Origin: CAMLFJ01 sp040902305
GTDB taxonomy: Bacteria > Methylomirabilota > Methylomirabilia > Rokubacteriales > CSP1-6
Direction: 5' to 3'
DNA length: 24,125 nucleotides
NCBI GenBank assembly: GCA_040902305.1
Contig: JBBDXN010000088.1
Location: forward strand, 1 to 24,125
Shown here: in pieces, positions 13,753 to 21,195 of the stretch
Layout: each line of letters opens with the position of its first letter
Position numbering within the stretch: position 1 is the first letter of the stretch
Program-made: the position numbers and the translations under genes
The notes under the pieces: generated by a model
Seen by the model: the letters and a program-made list of their open reading frames with translations, nothing else
Databases searched by the model: none
Told to the model about the DNA's origin: nothing

Positions 13753-16115
13753 GGCGAACTCTCCTCGTGACATCTCCCTCTCTCCTCAGGGGAGAGGGCC
13801 GGGGGCCAGCGCCCGCTCGCCCGCAGCAGCTCGAACACGCGCGCGGAGGTGACCGGCGGCCGATCGATCTCGACGCCGTAGTCGGCGAGCGCGTCCTCCA
13901 CCGCGTTGGCCACCGCGGCGGCCGGGGAGATGACCCCGCTCTCGCCCACCCCCTTGATGCCGAGGGGATTGATCGCGGAGGGGAAGTCCATGTGGATGAC
14001 CTCGAGCGGCGGCATCTCGTCGGCGCGCGGCAGGGGATAGTCCATGAGCGTGCCGGTGAGGAGCTGGCCCGCCTCGTCGAAGATCAGCGCCTCTCCGAGC
14101 GCGCTGCCGAGGCCCTGGGCGATGCCCCCGTGGAGCTGGCCTTCCACGATCACCGGGTTGATCGGCCGCCCGCAGTCGTGCATGGCGGCCAGCTTGAGCA
14201 GCCGGATGCTACACGCTTCGAGATCCACCTCCGCGACGACGCCCTGCACGCCGAAGGCCCACGTGACCGTGTCGGGATAGAAGAAGGCGCAGGCGCTGAG
14301 CCCGGGCCCGCCCGCCTCGGCCACCGCGCGGCTCCGCACCGCGGCGCGGGCCACCTGGCCGAGCGTCACGCTCTTGCCCGGCACGCCCTTGACGTGCACG
14401 CGTCCCTCGGCGAGCACGACGTCCTCGGGCGCGCACTCGAAGAGCTCGGCGCCCACGAGGCGCGCCTTGTGCGCCACCTGGGCGGCGGAGCGCTGCACCG
14501 CGGGGCCGCCCACCGCGGCCACGCGGCTCGCGATCGTGCCCATGCCGTAGCCGACCAGATTGGTGTCGCCGCCCACCACCACCACCGACTCGAGCGGCAC
14601 CGCCAGCTCGTCGGCCGCGACCTGGGCCAGCGTCGTCTCGTGCCCCTGGCCCTGGGCGCAGACGCCCAGATGCACGAACACGGTGCCGTCGGGATCCACG
14701 CGGATGTCCGCGCCCTCGAAGGGGCCGATGCCGGTGCCCTCGACGTAGGCGCAGAGACCGAGGCCGATGGGCCGCGCGCTCCCGCGCCGCCTGGCCTGCT
14801 CGGCCCGCCAGCCTGGGTAATCGAGCGCGCCGAGGAGCCGGTCGAAGGCCGCCGGGTAGTCGGCCGGGTCGTAGGTGATCGGCGCGCCGTCGCGGTAGGT
14901 GAGCCCGGTGGGGCTCGGCATCTCGTCGGCCCGGATCAGGTTCCGCCGCCGCAGCTCGGCGGGATCCATGCCGATGCGCCGCGCCGCGCGATCCAGCAAC
15001 CGGTCCAGCACGAAGGCGGCTTCGGGCCGGCCGGCGCCGCGATAGGCGGCGGCGAAGGTCTTGTGGGTGAGGACGTTCCGGCCGACCCCGCGGTAGTGCG
15101 GCACGCGGTACGGGCCGGGCAGGTGGTTGATGGTGTTCAGCGTGATGGCCTCGCCGAGCGTGGGCGAGGCGCCGTGATCGCGGGTGAACGCGGTGTCGAT
15201 GGCCACGATGCGGCCGTCGCGCTGGAGCCCGATCCGCGCCTCGTGGACCTGGTCGCGATCGCCCGCGGCGGCGAGGCAGTGCTCGCTCCGGGTCTCGGCC
15301 CACTTCACGGGGCGGCCGAGGCGCCGGGCCAGCGCGGGCACCAGGATCTCCTCGGGATAGACGTGCCCCTTCACCCCGAAGCCGCCGCCCACGTCGGGCA
15401 CGATCACGCGGATGCGCTCCTCCTGCAGCCCCACCACCGGCGCGATGCCGCTGCGCACCGCGAAGGGCACCTGGGTGGAGGTCCACACCGTGAGGCCGCC
15501 GCCGATCGGATCGGGCGCGGCCAGCACCCCGCGGGTCTCGAGCGGCATGCCGGCCACGCGTGGATAGGCGAGGCGCGCGGCCACGACGATCTCCGCGCCG
15601 GCCATGGCGCCCTCGGGATTGCCCTTGGCGCCGGTGGTCACCGAGACCAGGTTGTCCGGCCACGTCTCGTTGACGCGCGGGGCACCGGGCGCGGTGGCCG
15701 CCTCCGGCGACAGCGCGGCGGGCAGCGGCTCGTAGGCAACCGCGACGCGCTCGGCGCCGTCGGCCGCGACGTAGGGATCGTCCGCGACCACGACCGCGAC
15801 GATCTCGCCGACGTGGCGCGCCCGCCGGCCCGCCATGATCGGGTGGACGTACGGCCGGCCCTTCGGCTCCGGCACGAGTGGAGGCACGTTCGCGGTGGCC
15901 AGCTCCGGCAGATCGTCGAGCGTCCACGCCGCCGCCACGCCGGTCAGCGCGCGCGCGGCCCGGGTGTCGATCGACATCACGCGGGCGTGGGCGTGCGGGC
16001 TCCGCACCAGGACCACATGGAGCAGCCCCGGCACGCGCACGTCGTCGAGATAGCGGCCGCGGCCGTCGACGAAGCGGCCGTCTTCTTTCCGCTTCGGCGA
16101 GGCGCCGACCAGCAC
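13749..16115 (-). CDS. CoxL/xanthine-dehydrogenase-family molybdopterin-binding large subunit
   Basis: A 788-residue large subunit of a molybdenum hydroxylase (CO dehydrogenase form II/aldehyde oxidase type). The N-terminal domain has KRKEDGRFVDGRGRYLDDV and HVVLVRSPHAHARV; the molybdopterin domains have VPDVGGGFGVKGHVYPEEI, AAYRGAGRPEA, GVCAQGQGHETTLAQ and GTIASR. The catalytic glutamate is in KGVGESG (about E725). AAYRGAGRPEA at the active-site loop is the non-CODH pattern, not the AYxCSFR of true form I CO dehydrogenase, so an organic substrate is likely. The GTG at 16115, 20 bases after the cupin stop, is the start fitting homologues; it lacks a clear ribosome site. No FeS or FAD subunit gene lies nearby. 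The last roughly 16 residues are encoded by a hairpin repeat. Confidence 0.9.
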   Translation of the reverse strand: MLVGASPKRKEDGRFVDGRGRYLDDVRVPGLLHVVLVRSPHAHARVMSIDTRAARALTGVAAAWTLDDLPELATANVPPLVPEPKGRPYVHPIMAGRRARHVGEIVAVVVADDPYVAADGAERVAVAYEPLPAALSPEAATAPGAPRVNETWPDNLVSVTTGAKGNPEGAMAGAEIVVAARLAYPRVAGMPLETRGVLAAPDPIGGGLTVWTSTQVPFAVRSGIAPVVGLQEERIRVIVPDVGGGFGVKGHVYPEEILVPALARRLGRPVKWAETRSEHCLAAAGDRDQVHEARIGLQRDGRIVAIDTAFTRDHGASPTLGEAITLNTINHLPGPYRVPHYRGVGRNVLTHKTFAAAYRGAGRPEAAFVLDRLLDRAARRIGMDPAELRRRNLIRADEMPSPTGLTYRDGAPITYDPADYPAAFDRLLGALDYPGWRAEQARRRGSARPIGLGLCAYVEGTGIGPFEGADIRVDPDGTVFVHLGVCAQGQGHETTLAQVAADELAVPLESVVVVGGDTNLVGYGMGTIASRVAAVGGPAVQRSAAQVAHKARLVGAELFECAPEDVVLAEGRVHVKGVPGKSVTLGQVARAAVRSRAVAEAGGPGLSACAFFYPDTVTWAFGVQGVVAEVDLEACSIRLLKLAAMHDCGRPINPVIVEGQLHGGIAQGLGSALGEALIFDEAGQLLTGTLMDYPLPRADEMPPLEVIHMDFPSAINPLGIKGVGESGVISPAAAVANAVEDALADYGVEIDRPPVTSARVFELLRASGRWPPALSPEERGRCHEESSP
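13776..13798. repeat. Pyrimidine/purine hairpin inside the coxL-like 3' end
   Basis: CCCTCTCTCC (13776-13785), a three-base loop, and GGGGAGAGGG (13789-13798), with one mismatch in the stem. It is the same element family as the 8618-8800 array but is here translated as the C-terminal tail of the CoxL-like protein. Confidence 0.75.
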
Positions 16116-16135
16116 GAGGGCGGGGACCCGGGAGC

Positions 16136-16639
16136 CTAGCCGCGGGAGCCCGCGGCGCGGAGGTGCTCGTCGCGGCGGGACTGCAGATCGCCGTCGGTAT
16201 AGGTCATCAGCTCGGGCTTGGCCTTGCCGAGCATCACCTGCAGGTAGGCGGGCTCGAGGCCCACGTTGGTGAAGCCGTGAATGACGTTGGCCGGGCAGGA
16301 GACGCAGTCCCACCTGCCCAGGACCGTCTCGGCGCGGTGGCCGGCGCCGTCCTCGATGAAGACCAGCACCTTGCCCTCGAGGATGAAGAAGACCTCCTCG
16401 ACCTCGTGGGTGTGCGGAGCATTGCCCTGGCCGGGCGGGACGAACATCACCGAGAGCGTGAAGTGCTGGGCCGGGATCACCGCGGCGTCGGTCTTGCCGG
16501 AGGCGCCGGAGCCGATGAAGCGATGCTGCGCCCGCTTGAAGCCCTCCACGCGCGCGTCGGCGAAGGCGTCCCAGTCGGCGCGGCGGTCGGTGAAGCGGGC
16601 CACGTGGGTGCGGAGCAGGTCGTCGAGTGCCTGGGCCAT
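16136..16639 (-). CDS. Single-domain cupin protein
   Basis: A 167-residue cupin. Cupin motif 1 is PGQGNAPHTHEVEEVFFILEGKV at about residues 69-91, with the HxH and the following glutamates as metal ligands (H76, H78, E82 or E83). Motif 2 is around CPANVIHGFTNVG (118-130) with H125. VSCP before it is typical of quercetinase- or dioxygenase-like small cupins. The ATG at 16639 has GGGAGGG eight bases upstream. It heads the cupin-CoxL-AKR series and diverges from the ring-cleavage operon. It could be a metal-dependent enzyme, such as a dioxygenase or isomerase, or a ligand sensor; sequence alone does not decide. Confidence 0.87.
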   Translation of the reverse strand: MAQALDDLLRTHVARFTDRRADWDAFADARVEGFKRAQHRFIGSGASGKTDAAVIPAQHFTLSVMFVPPGQGNAPHTHEVEEVFFILEGKVLVFIEDGAGHRAETVLGRWDCVSCPANVIHGFTNVGLEPAYLQVMLGKAKPELMTYTDGDLQSRRDEHLRAAGSRG

Positions 16640-16732
16640 GTCGGTGTCCCTCCCGGGGGCCCCAGTCTAGTCGCTGCGCATCGGGGCCGCAAGGCGCGCG
16701 GGCCGGACGACCGAGGAGCCCGCGGCCGCGCC

Positions 16733-16762
16733 TTGCGCGAGCGAAGCCGGTCTTGCTACGAT
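16733..16762 (+). promoter_or_regulatory. Weak candidate promoter for the ring-cleavage operon
   Basis: TTGCGC (16733-16738), 18 bp, TACGAT (16757-16762): 3/6 and 4/6 matches, about 40 bases upstream of the LigB-like ATG. A weak -35 would be normal for an activator-dependent catabolic promoter. The 162-bp divergent region shows no other better pair. Confidence 0.3.
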
Positions 16763-16801
16763 CCGCGCTGCGACTGAACGCGACATCCGAAGGAGGTCCG
16801 C

Positions 16802-17647
16802 ATGGGCAAGATCGTCTTCGCCGGCGCCATGTCCCACGTCCTCGACCCCGACTACTACCAGCGCGCCTGCGGCGACGACGGGCGCAAGAAGGTCACCGCC
16901 TGCATGGCCGAGATCGCGAGGATGGGCGAGCGCTTCACCGCGACGCGGCCCGACGCGCTGATCGTGGTGGCCGACGACCACCTGAACGCGTTCTCGTTCA
17001 ACGCGGTGCCCGCGCTCTGCGTGCGCATCGGCCGCACCGTGTCGCGGATGAAGCAGGACCACGCCGAGGCCTTCGACGCGGTGCTCGACCACATGCCGGA
17101 GGAGTACCCGCTGCACGAGGACCTGGCCAACCAGATTCTTGAAAAGGGACTGGACGCCGGATTCGACCTGGCCATGTCCTGGGAGGCGCCGGTGGACCAC
17201 GCCTTCCTGAGCCCGGTCAATACCATGCACGGCACGCGGCCCATCCCGCCGCTGGTGCCGATCTGGGTGAACGCGTTCGTGGCGCCCCAGCCGACGCCGA
17301 AGCGCTGCTTCGACTTCGGCCGGCATCTGGCCAGAGTCGTGGCGGTCTCTCCGTGGAAGGTGGGCATCATCGCCACCGGGGGGCTCTCGCACTTCCCCGA
17401 GCTGTCGCTACCGCGGGTCGGCGAGACCGACACCGTCTTCGACCGCAAGCTGATCCACTGGATGGAGGCCGGCGAGCACGAGCCGCTCCGCAACCTCGGG
17501 GTGGACGAGCTGCACAAGACCGGCGAGCACGAGTTCCTGAACTGGATGGTGCTGCTGGGGGCGGTGACGCCGGCCCGCGCCCAGGTGCGCTACTTCGGCG
17601 AGCTGCCGCGGATCAACCTGGCCGCCGTCGAGTGGAGCCTGCCGTGA
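16802..17647 (+). CDS. Class III extradiol ring-cleavage dioxygenase, LigB-like catalytic subunit
   Basis: A 281-residue LigB-superfamily Fe(II) dioxygenase that opens catechol-type rings next to the diol. Expected active-site residues are present: H12 in GAMSHVLDP and H60 in VADDHLNAF (iron ligands), a glutamate in KTGEHEFLNW (E242 or E244, third ligand), and H133 (VDHAFLSP) and H197 (GGLSHFPEL) as acid/base residues. These positions parallel protocatechuate 4,5-dioxygenase LigB. The ATG at 16802 has a near-perfect AAGGAGGT five bases upstream. Its stop overlaps the start of the LigA-like gene (GTGA). Substrate could be protocatechuate, gallate, an aminophenol or a dihydroxypyridine-type ring; the distance from characterised members cannot be judged here. 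Confidence 0.92.
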   Translation: MGKIVFAGAMSHVLDPDYYQRACGDDGRKKVTACMAEIARMGERFTATRPDALIVVADDHLNAFSFNAVPALCVRIGRTVSRMKQDHAEAFDAVLDHMPEEYPLHEDLANQILEKGLDAGFDLAMSWEAPVDHAFLSPVNTMHGTRPIPPLVPIWVNAFVAPQPTPKRCFDFGRHLARVVAVSPWKVGIIATGGLSHFPELSLPRVGETDTVFDRKLIHWMEAGEHEPLRNLGVDELHKTGEHEFLNWMVLLGAVTPARAQVRYFGELPRINLAAVEWSLP

Positions 17648-17859
17648 GCCGCTACGCGGTCAACAGCCTGCTGTACCGCCTCAAGAAGGACCCGGACTTC
17701 CGGGCGCGCTTCGAGGCCGACGCGCGCGCGGCGCTGGCCGGGCTCGATCTCACGGAGGCCGAGCGCGTCGCGTTCGTGGCCCGCGACATGCGGAAGATCA
17801 ACGAGCTGGGCGGCTATCTCCATCTCGTGATGTCGGTCCCCGGCCTCGCGGCCCACTGA
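17644..17859 (+). CDS. LigA-like small subunit of the extradiol dioxygenase
   Basis: A 71-residue all-helical protein starting at GTG 17644, which overlaps the LigB-like TGA as GTGA. The sequence (NSLLYRLKKDPDFRARFEAD, then LDLTEAERVAFVARDMRKIN and LGGYLHLVMSV) has the helix-rich pattern of the LigA subunit, which caps the LigB active site. LigA of protocatechuate 4,5-dioxygenase is about 139 residues, so this is a minimal form similar to the short LigA-like domains fused to, or next to, other LigB relatives. Position, translational coupling and the LTEAE/LGG pattern together support the call. Confidence 0.82.
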   Translation: MSRYAVNSLLYRLKKDPDFRARFEADARAALAGLDLTEAERVAFVARDMRKINELGGYLHLVMSVPGLAAH

Positions 17860-17869
17860 GCGGCCCGCC

Positions 17870-18718
17870 ATGAAGCTCGTGCGGTACGGACGGGTGGGCG
17901 CCGAGAAGCCCGGGCTCCTCGACGCGGAAGGGGCGCTGCGAGATCTCTCCCGGATAGTCCGGGACATCACCCCGGAGGCGCTCACCCCCGCCGGGCTCAA
18001 GCGCCTGCGCGCGGTGAAGCCCGCGCGCCTGCCCCTGGTCAAGGGCAAGCCCCGGCTCGGCTGCCCGCTGGCCGGCATCGGCAAGATCGTCTGCATCGGC
18101 CTCAACTACACCGATCACGCGGAAGAGGTGAGCCTGCCGCTGCCCAACGAGCCCACGATCTTCATCAAGGCCAACAGCGCGATCAGCGGGCCCGACGATC
18201 CCATCGCCCGGCCGCGCGGCGCGGCGAAGCTCGACTACGAGGTGGAGCTGGTGGCGGTGATCGGCCGCGCCGCGCTCCACGTGGACGAGGCCGGCGCGCT
18301 CCGCCACGTGGCCGCCTACTGCCTGATGAACGACGTGTCCGAGCGCGAGTTCCAGATGGAGCACGGCGGCGGGACCACCAAGGGCAAGAGCTGCGACACC
18401 TTCGCGCCGATCGGGCCCTGGCTGGTCACCGCGGACGAGGTCGCCGACCCGCAGGCGCTCGGCCTCTGGACCACCGTCAACGGCGAGCGCCGACAGCAGG
18501 GCGGCACCCGGGACATGGTCTTCCCGGTGCGGCAGCTCGTCTCCTACGTGAGCCGCTTCATGTCGCTCCGGCCCGGCGACCTGCTCTCCACCGGCACGCC
18601 CGCCGGGGTGGGGCACGGGGCGCGGCCGCCGCGCTATCTCGACGACGGCGACGTGGTGGCGATGGGCATCGACGGCCTCGGCACCCAGCGACACCGGGTG
18701 GTCGCCCGCCGCCCGTGA
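17870..18718 (+). CDS. Fumarylacetoacetate hydrolase (FAH)-family protein
   Basis: A 282-residue FAH-fold enzyme, a family that hydrolyses acylpyruvate C-C bonds, decarboxylates or isomerises ring-cleavage products. Visible motifs: IGKIVCIGLNYTDHAEE (71-86), the metal triad E124 and E126 (LDYEVELVAVIG) with D155 (NDVSERE), K171/K173 and the substrate region KSCDTFAPIGPWLV, and TGTPAGVG (241-248). The short N-terminal domain is of the HpcE/UGL-type bacterial form. It starts at ATG 17870, ten bases after the LigA-like stop, with only a weak GAGCGG. Its TGA overlaps the next gene's GTG. In the operon it would act after ring opening. Hydrolase and isomerase activities cannot be told apart from sequence. 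Confidence 0.92.
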   Translation: MKLVRYGRVGAEKPGLLDAEGALRDLSRIVRDITPEALTPAGLKRLRAVKPARLPLVKGKPRLGCPLAGIGKIVCIGLNYTDHAEEVSLPLPNEPTIFIKANSAISGPDDPIARPRGAAKLDYEVELVAVIGRAALHVDEAGALRHVAAYCLMNDVSEREFQMEHGGGTTKGKSCDTFAPIGPWLVTADEVADPQALGLWTTVNGERRQQGGTRDMVFPVRQLVSYVSRFMSLRPGDLLSTGTPAGVGHGARPPRYLDDGDVVAMGIDGLGTQRHRVVARRP

Positions 18719-20073
18719 TCCTGGTCGAGCACGGCACCATCATCACGGTGGATGCCGAGCGGCGGATCCTCACCGACGGCTCCGTGCTGATCGATGGGGC
18801 CGAGATCGTCCAGGTGGGGCCCGCGCGCGACGTGCGCCCGCCGCGGGTGCCGGACCGGGTGATCGACGCGCGCCGGATGGTGCTGACCCCCGGCTTCGTG
18901 GATACCCACGTGCACCTCTCCGAGCATCTCAACCGCGGACTCCTGCTCGACGACATCCCGGTGGACCGCTACCTGCCCGACTGGCTGATCCCGCTCTACT
19001 CGGTGATGACCGCGGAGGACGAGGAGCACGCCGCGCTCCTGGCCGGCATCGAGATGATCCGCACCGGCACGACCACGTTCTGCGAGGCGGGCACCCTCTT
19101 CGAGCCGGCGGTGGTGGGCGTGGCCATGGAGCGGCTCGGCATGCGGGCGATCCTCGGGCGCTGGACCTGGGATCTCGAGTCGGGGCCGGACCGGATGCGC
19201 CAGACCACGCGGGAGGCCCTCCACGCGAACGAGGCCATGCTCGAGCAGGTCGGGGGGCGCGGCGGGCTCGTGGCCGCCTGGCCGCTCCTGCTGGGCTTCG
19301 GCACCTGCTCCGAAGCGCTGATCCGGGGCGCCAAGGCGCTCGCCGACCGCCACGGGGTGGGGTGGGGGATGATGCACCTGGCCTCGCATCCCTCGCGGAA
19401 GACGCGGGACAACCTGCCGCTGGCCACCCTCGACGGCTGGGGCGTGCTCGGGCCGAACGCCAAGCTCTCGCACATGGTGTACCTGGACGACGCCGACATC
19501 GCGCTGCTCGCGCGGCGCGGGGTGAAGATCAGCCACTGTCCCACCGCGGGGCTCAAGCACACCAAGGGCCTGGCCGCGCACGCGCGCGTGCCCGAGATGC
19601 TCGCGAACCGCGTGTGCGTCTCTCTGGGCGGCGACAGCGGCAACGGCTCCAATCACTTCGACATGCTGCGCATGATGTATCTCGTGGCCAACCTCTACAA
19701 GGACGCGCGCCTCGACGTGACCGTGATGCCGCCGGAGACGGTGCTGGAGATGGCGACGATCCGGGGGGCGGAATCGCTCCTGATGGAGCGCCGGATCGGC
19801 TCCATCGAGCGCGGCAAGCGGGCCGACCTCGTGCTCTACGACCGCAACGCGCCGGAGTGGCGGCCGCTGCTCAACCCGCTCAACAACCTGGTCTATGCCG
19901 CGACCGGATCGAGCATTCGGAGCGTGATGATCGACGGCCGCCTCGTGCTCGACGACGGCCGCATCACCACGGTGGACGAGGGGGCGATCTACGAGCGGGT
20001 GGAAGTGCTGGCGCGGGAGCAGGTGCGGCGCGCCGGGCTCACCATCGAGAGCCGGTGGCCGACTATCGGATGA
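18715..20073 (+). CDS. TRZ/ATZ-type amidohydrolase (aminohydrolase/chlorohydrolase family)
   Basis: A 452-residue metal-dependent hydrolase of the AtzA/TrzN/SsnA/guanine deaminase group, which removes amino, halo or thio substituents from N-heteroaromatic or related rings. Metal ligands are the HxH of GFVDTHVHLSE (H65, H67), a histidine in WGMMHLASH, LSHMVYLD, and an aspartate in SLGGDSGNG. GSIERGKRADLVLYDRN is the usual C-terminal composite-domain strand and VIDARRMVLTPGF the N-terminal one. It begins at GTG 18715 within the FAH TGA (GTGA), so translation is coupled. The 3' end overlaps the convergent SPOR gene by 11 bp. It could act before ring cleavage, swapping a ring amine for a hydroxyl; that is inference. 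Confidence 0.9.
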   Translation: MILVEHGTIITVDAERRILTDGSVLIDGAEIVQVGPARDVRPPRVPDRVIDARRMVLTPGFVDTHVHLSEHLNRGLLLDDIPVDRYLPDWLIPLYSVMTAEDEEHAALLAGIEMIRTGTTTFCEAGTLFEPAVVGVAMERLGMRAILGRWTWDLESGPDRMRQTTREALHANEAMLEQVGGRGGLVAAWPLLLGFGTCSEALIRGAKALADRHGVGWGMMHLASHPSRKTRDNLPLATLDGWGVLGPNAKLSHMVYLDDADIALLARRGVKISHCPTAGLKHTKGLAAHARVPEMLANRVCVSLGGDSGNGSNHFDMLRMMYLVANLYKDARLDVTVMPPETVLEMATIRGAESLLMERRIGSIERGKRADLVLYDRNAPEWRPLLNPLNNLVYAATGSSIRSVMIDGRLVLDDGRITTVDEGAIYERVEVLAREQVRRAGLTIESRWPTIG

Positions 20074-20821
20074 AGCCGCGGAGCCCCTTGCGCGCCAGCG
20101 CGGCCCGCGCCGATTCGGCCCGCTCGCGCGACGGGTAGGTGCCCACCCACACCACCCAGGGGACGGGGGCCTCCCGGAGGCGGCGCACCTCGGCCGGGTA
20201 GCCGTCGCGCTTGACCTTCGCGGCGAGGCGGCCCGCCTGACCCGCGTTCTTGAAGGCGGCAACCTGGACCCAGAAGGTGGCGTCGTCGGAGCGCGCCGCC
20301 GCGGTGGCCGCGGGGGCAGCCGGCTTCGACTCGCGTGGCGCCGCCGCGTTCGACTCGCGCGGCGCCGCCGGCTTCGACTCGCGTGGCGCTGCCGCCTTCG
20401 GCGGGGTGACCCGCGGCGCCGTGGCGGGCGGCGCCGCGGCCGCCGGTCCCGCGGGCGGTGCCGTCTCGACGACGGCGGCGCCCGAGGGCTGGGCAGTCAC
20501 GGTAGCGATGACCGATTCGGCCGTCACCTCGCGCTTGGCCTTCGGCGGGGTGGCGATGTCGTACCAGCCGAGCCACTGCGGAATCGCGAACACGAGCACG
20601 AAGGTGACCGCGGCGGCGGTGATCCCGATCCACATGCCGCGGAACGGCGAATCCGCCGGCGCTTCCATCTCCTCGTCCGAATCGTCCTCGAGCCACGAGG
20701 GTTCATCGAGGGTCGGGAATCTCATCTGCGCCTCGTGCTCCCGCGGGCTCTCGCCCTCGCGAGGCACGTCGCCTTCGTCGTGTTCGTCGTGATCGCGTCG
20801 CGTCTCGTGATCGGTCAGCAT
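20063..20821 (-). CDS. SPOR-domain single-pass membrane protein
   Basis: A 252-residue bitopic inner-membrane protein. The acidic cytoplasmic N-terminus (residues 1-60, rich in D/E/H) is followed by one membrane helix, WIGITAAAVTFVLVFAIPQW (about 64-83). An Ala/Pro periplasmic linker comes next and a C-terminal SPOR domain (about 182-252) starting FWVQVAAFKNAGQAGRLAAK. SPOR domains bind denuded glycan strands at the septum, as in FtsN and DedD. The linker holds three 8-residue repeats, AAPRES(K/N)(P/A). The ATG at 20821 is assumed; a second one at 20725 (MRFPTLDE) has a better upstream GAGG and would give 220 residues. A role in division or envelope maintenance is likely; it is not FtsN by length or linker. 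Confidence 0.87.
   Translation of the reverse strand: MLTDHETRRDHDEHDEGDVPREGESPREHEAQMRFPTLDEPSWLEDDSDEEMEAPADSPFRGMWIGITAAAVTFVLVFAIPQWLGWYDIATPPKAKREVTAESVIATVTAQPSGAAVVETAPPAGPAAAAPPATAPRVTPPKAAAPRESKPAAPRESNAAAPRESKPAAPAATAAARSDDATFWVQVAAFKNAGQAGRLAAKVKRDGYPAEVRRLREAPVPWVVWVGTYPSRERAESARAALARKGLRGFIR
20325..20396. repeat. Three in-frame 24-bp tandem repeats in the SPOR protein linker
   Basis: Units begin TTCGACTCGCG at 20325, 20349 and 20373, period exactly 24 bp (8 codons), so copy-number change would keep the reading frame. Confidence 0.85.
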
Positions 20822-20927
20822 AGCTTCGTCTTAGCATGGCCCTCGTCGCGCGCCGGCAAGAATAAAGAATCGCTCCCGGGTGACGCTGCGCGGCAGGGAA
20901 AATATCTCCCACGCCCGCCAAGTATCT

Positions 20928-20962
20928 CCCTCTCCCCTCTGGGGAGAGGGCAGGGTGAGGGG
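20928..20962. repeat. Pyrimidine/purine hairpin with GGGTGAGGGG flank
   Basis: CCCTCTCCCC (20928-20937), three bases, GGGGAGAGGG (20941-20950), then CAGGGTGAGGGG (20951-20962). It is the same element as at 8618-8800, in the right-end orientation. It lies in the 233-bp divergent gap between the SPOR gene and the leader ORF; the rest of that gap (20822-20927, 20963-21054) shows no gene or clear promoter. Confidence 0.85.
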
Positions 20963-21054
20963 TCGAGGCGGCGTCGAGCGTCTTGACTCGGCGCGTGGAG
21001 CGACGTAGCGTTCACCCGTTCCCGACGAGGCGTGCCCCCGACGGAGGTCATTCA

Positions 21055-21192
21055 ATGGACACCAGCGGTCATCAGAGCCCCGAGCGCATCCGAGCCGGCC
21101 TCGGCCACCCGATCATCGACGCCGAGGGCCCCGCGGGGGCGAAGGTCGCGGCGGCCCGGCTCGGCGCGACGCCCGCGGGCGCCCGGCGGTAG
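21055..21192 (+). CDS. 45-residue leader ORF, possibly a remnant of an amidohydrolase 2-family gene
   Basis: This short ORF has a strong GGAGGT six bases before its ATG and ends three bases before the GTG start of the SDR gene, which lacks a ribosome site of its own. The peptide contains RIRAGLGHPIIDAEG, which resembles the N-terminus of amidohydrolase 2-family (TIM-barrel, HP-V/I-IDADG-H) proteins, but the following residues (GPAGAKVAAARLGATPAGARR) do not continue that fold. I read it as a translated leader that delivers ribosomes to the SDR start, perhaps derived from a deleted amidohydrolase. The homology is from memory of the motif only. It may also be a genuine small protein. Confidence 0.5.
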   Translation: MDTSGHQSPERIRAGLGHPIIDAEGPAGAKVAAARLGATPAGARR

Positions 21193-21195
21193 CCC

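Noticed and set aside
13749..16115. True form I CO dehydrogenase (CoxL)
   Set aside because: The active-site loop reads AAYRGAGRPEA rather than AYxCSFR, and CoxM and CoxS genes are absent.
13767..16139. A 790-codon plus-strand open frame opposite the CoxL-like gene
   Set aside because: Antisense shadow, rich in His/Arg/Gly/Asp, no domain motif; the minus-strand CoxL motifs and catalytic residues are unambiguous.
16115..16313. Upstream in-frame start for the CoxL-like gene at 16313
   Set aside because: It would add about 66 residues encoded inside the cupin gene in a shadow frame. The family N-terminus begins at the GTG at 16115.
16802..20073. Standard protocatechuate 4,5-cleavage (lig) pathway
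   Set aside because: Only LigA- and LigB-like genes are present; LigC, LigI, LigJ and LigK counterparts are missing and the extra FAH and amidohydrolase genes do not belong to that route.
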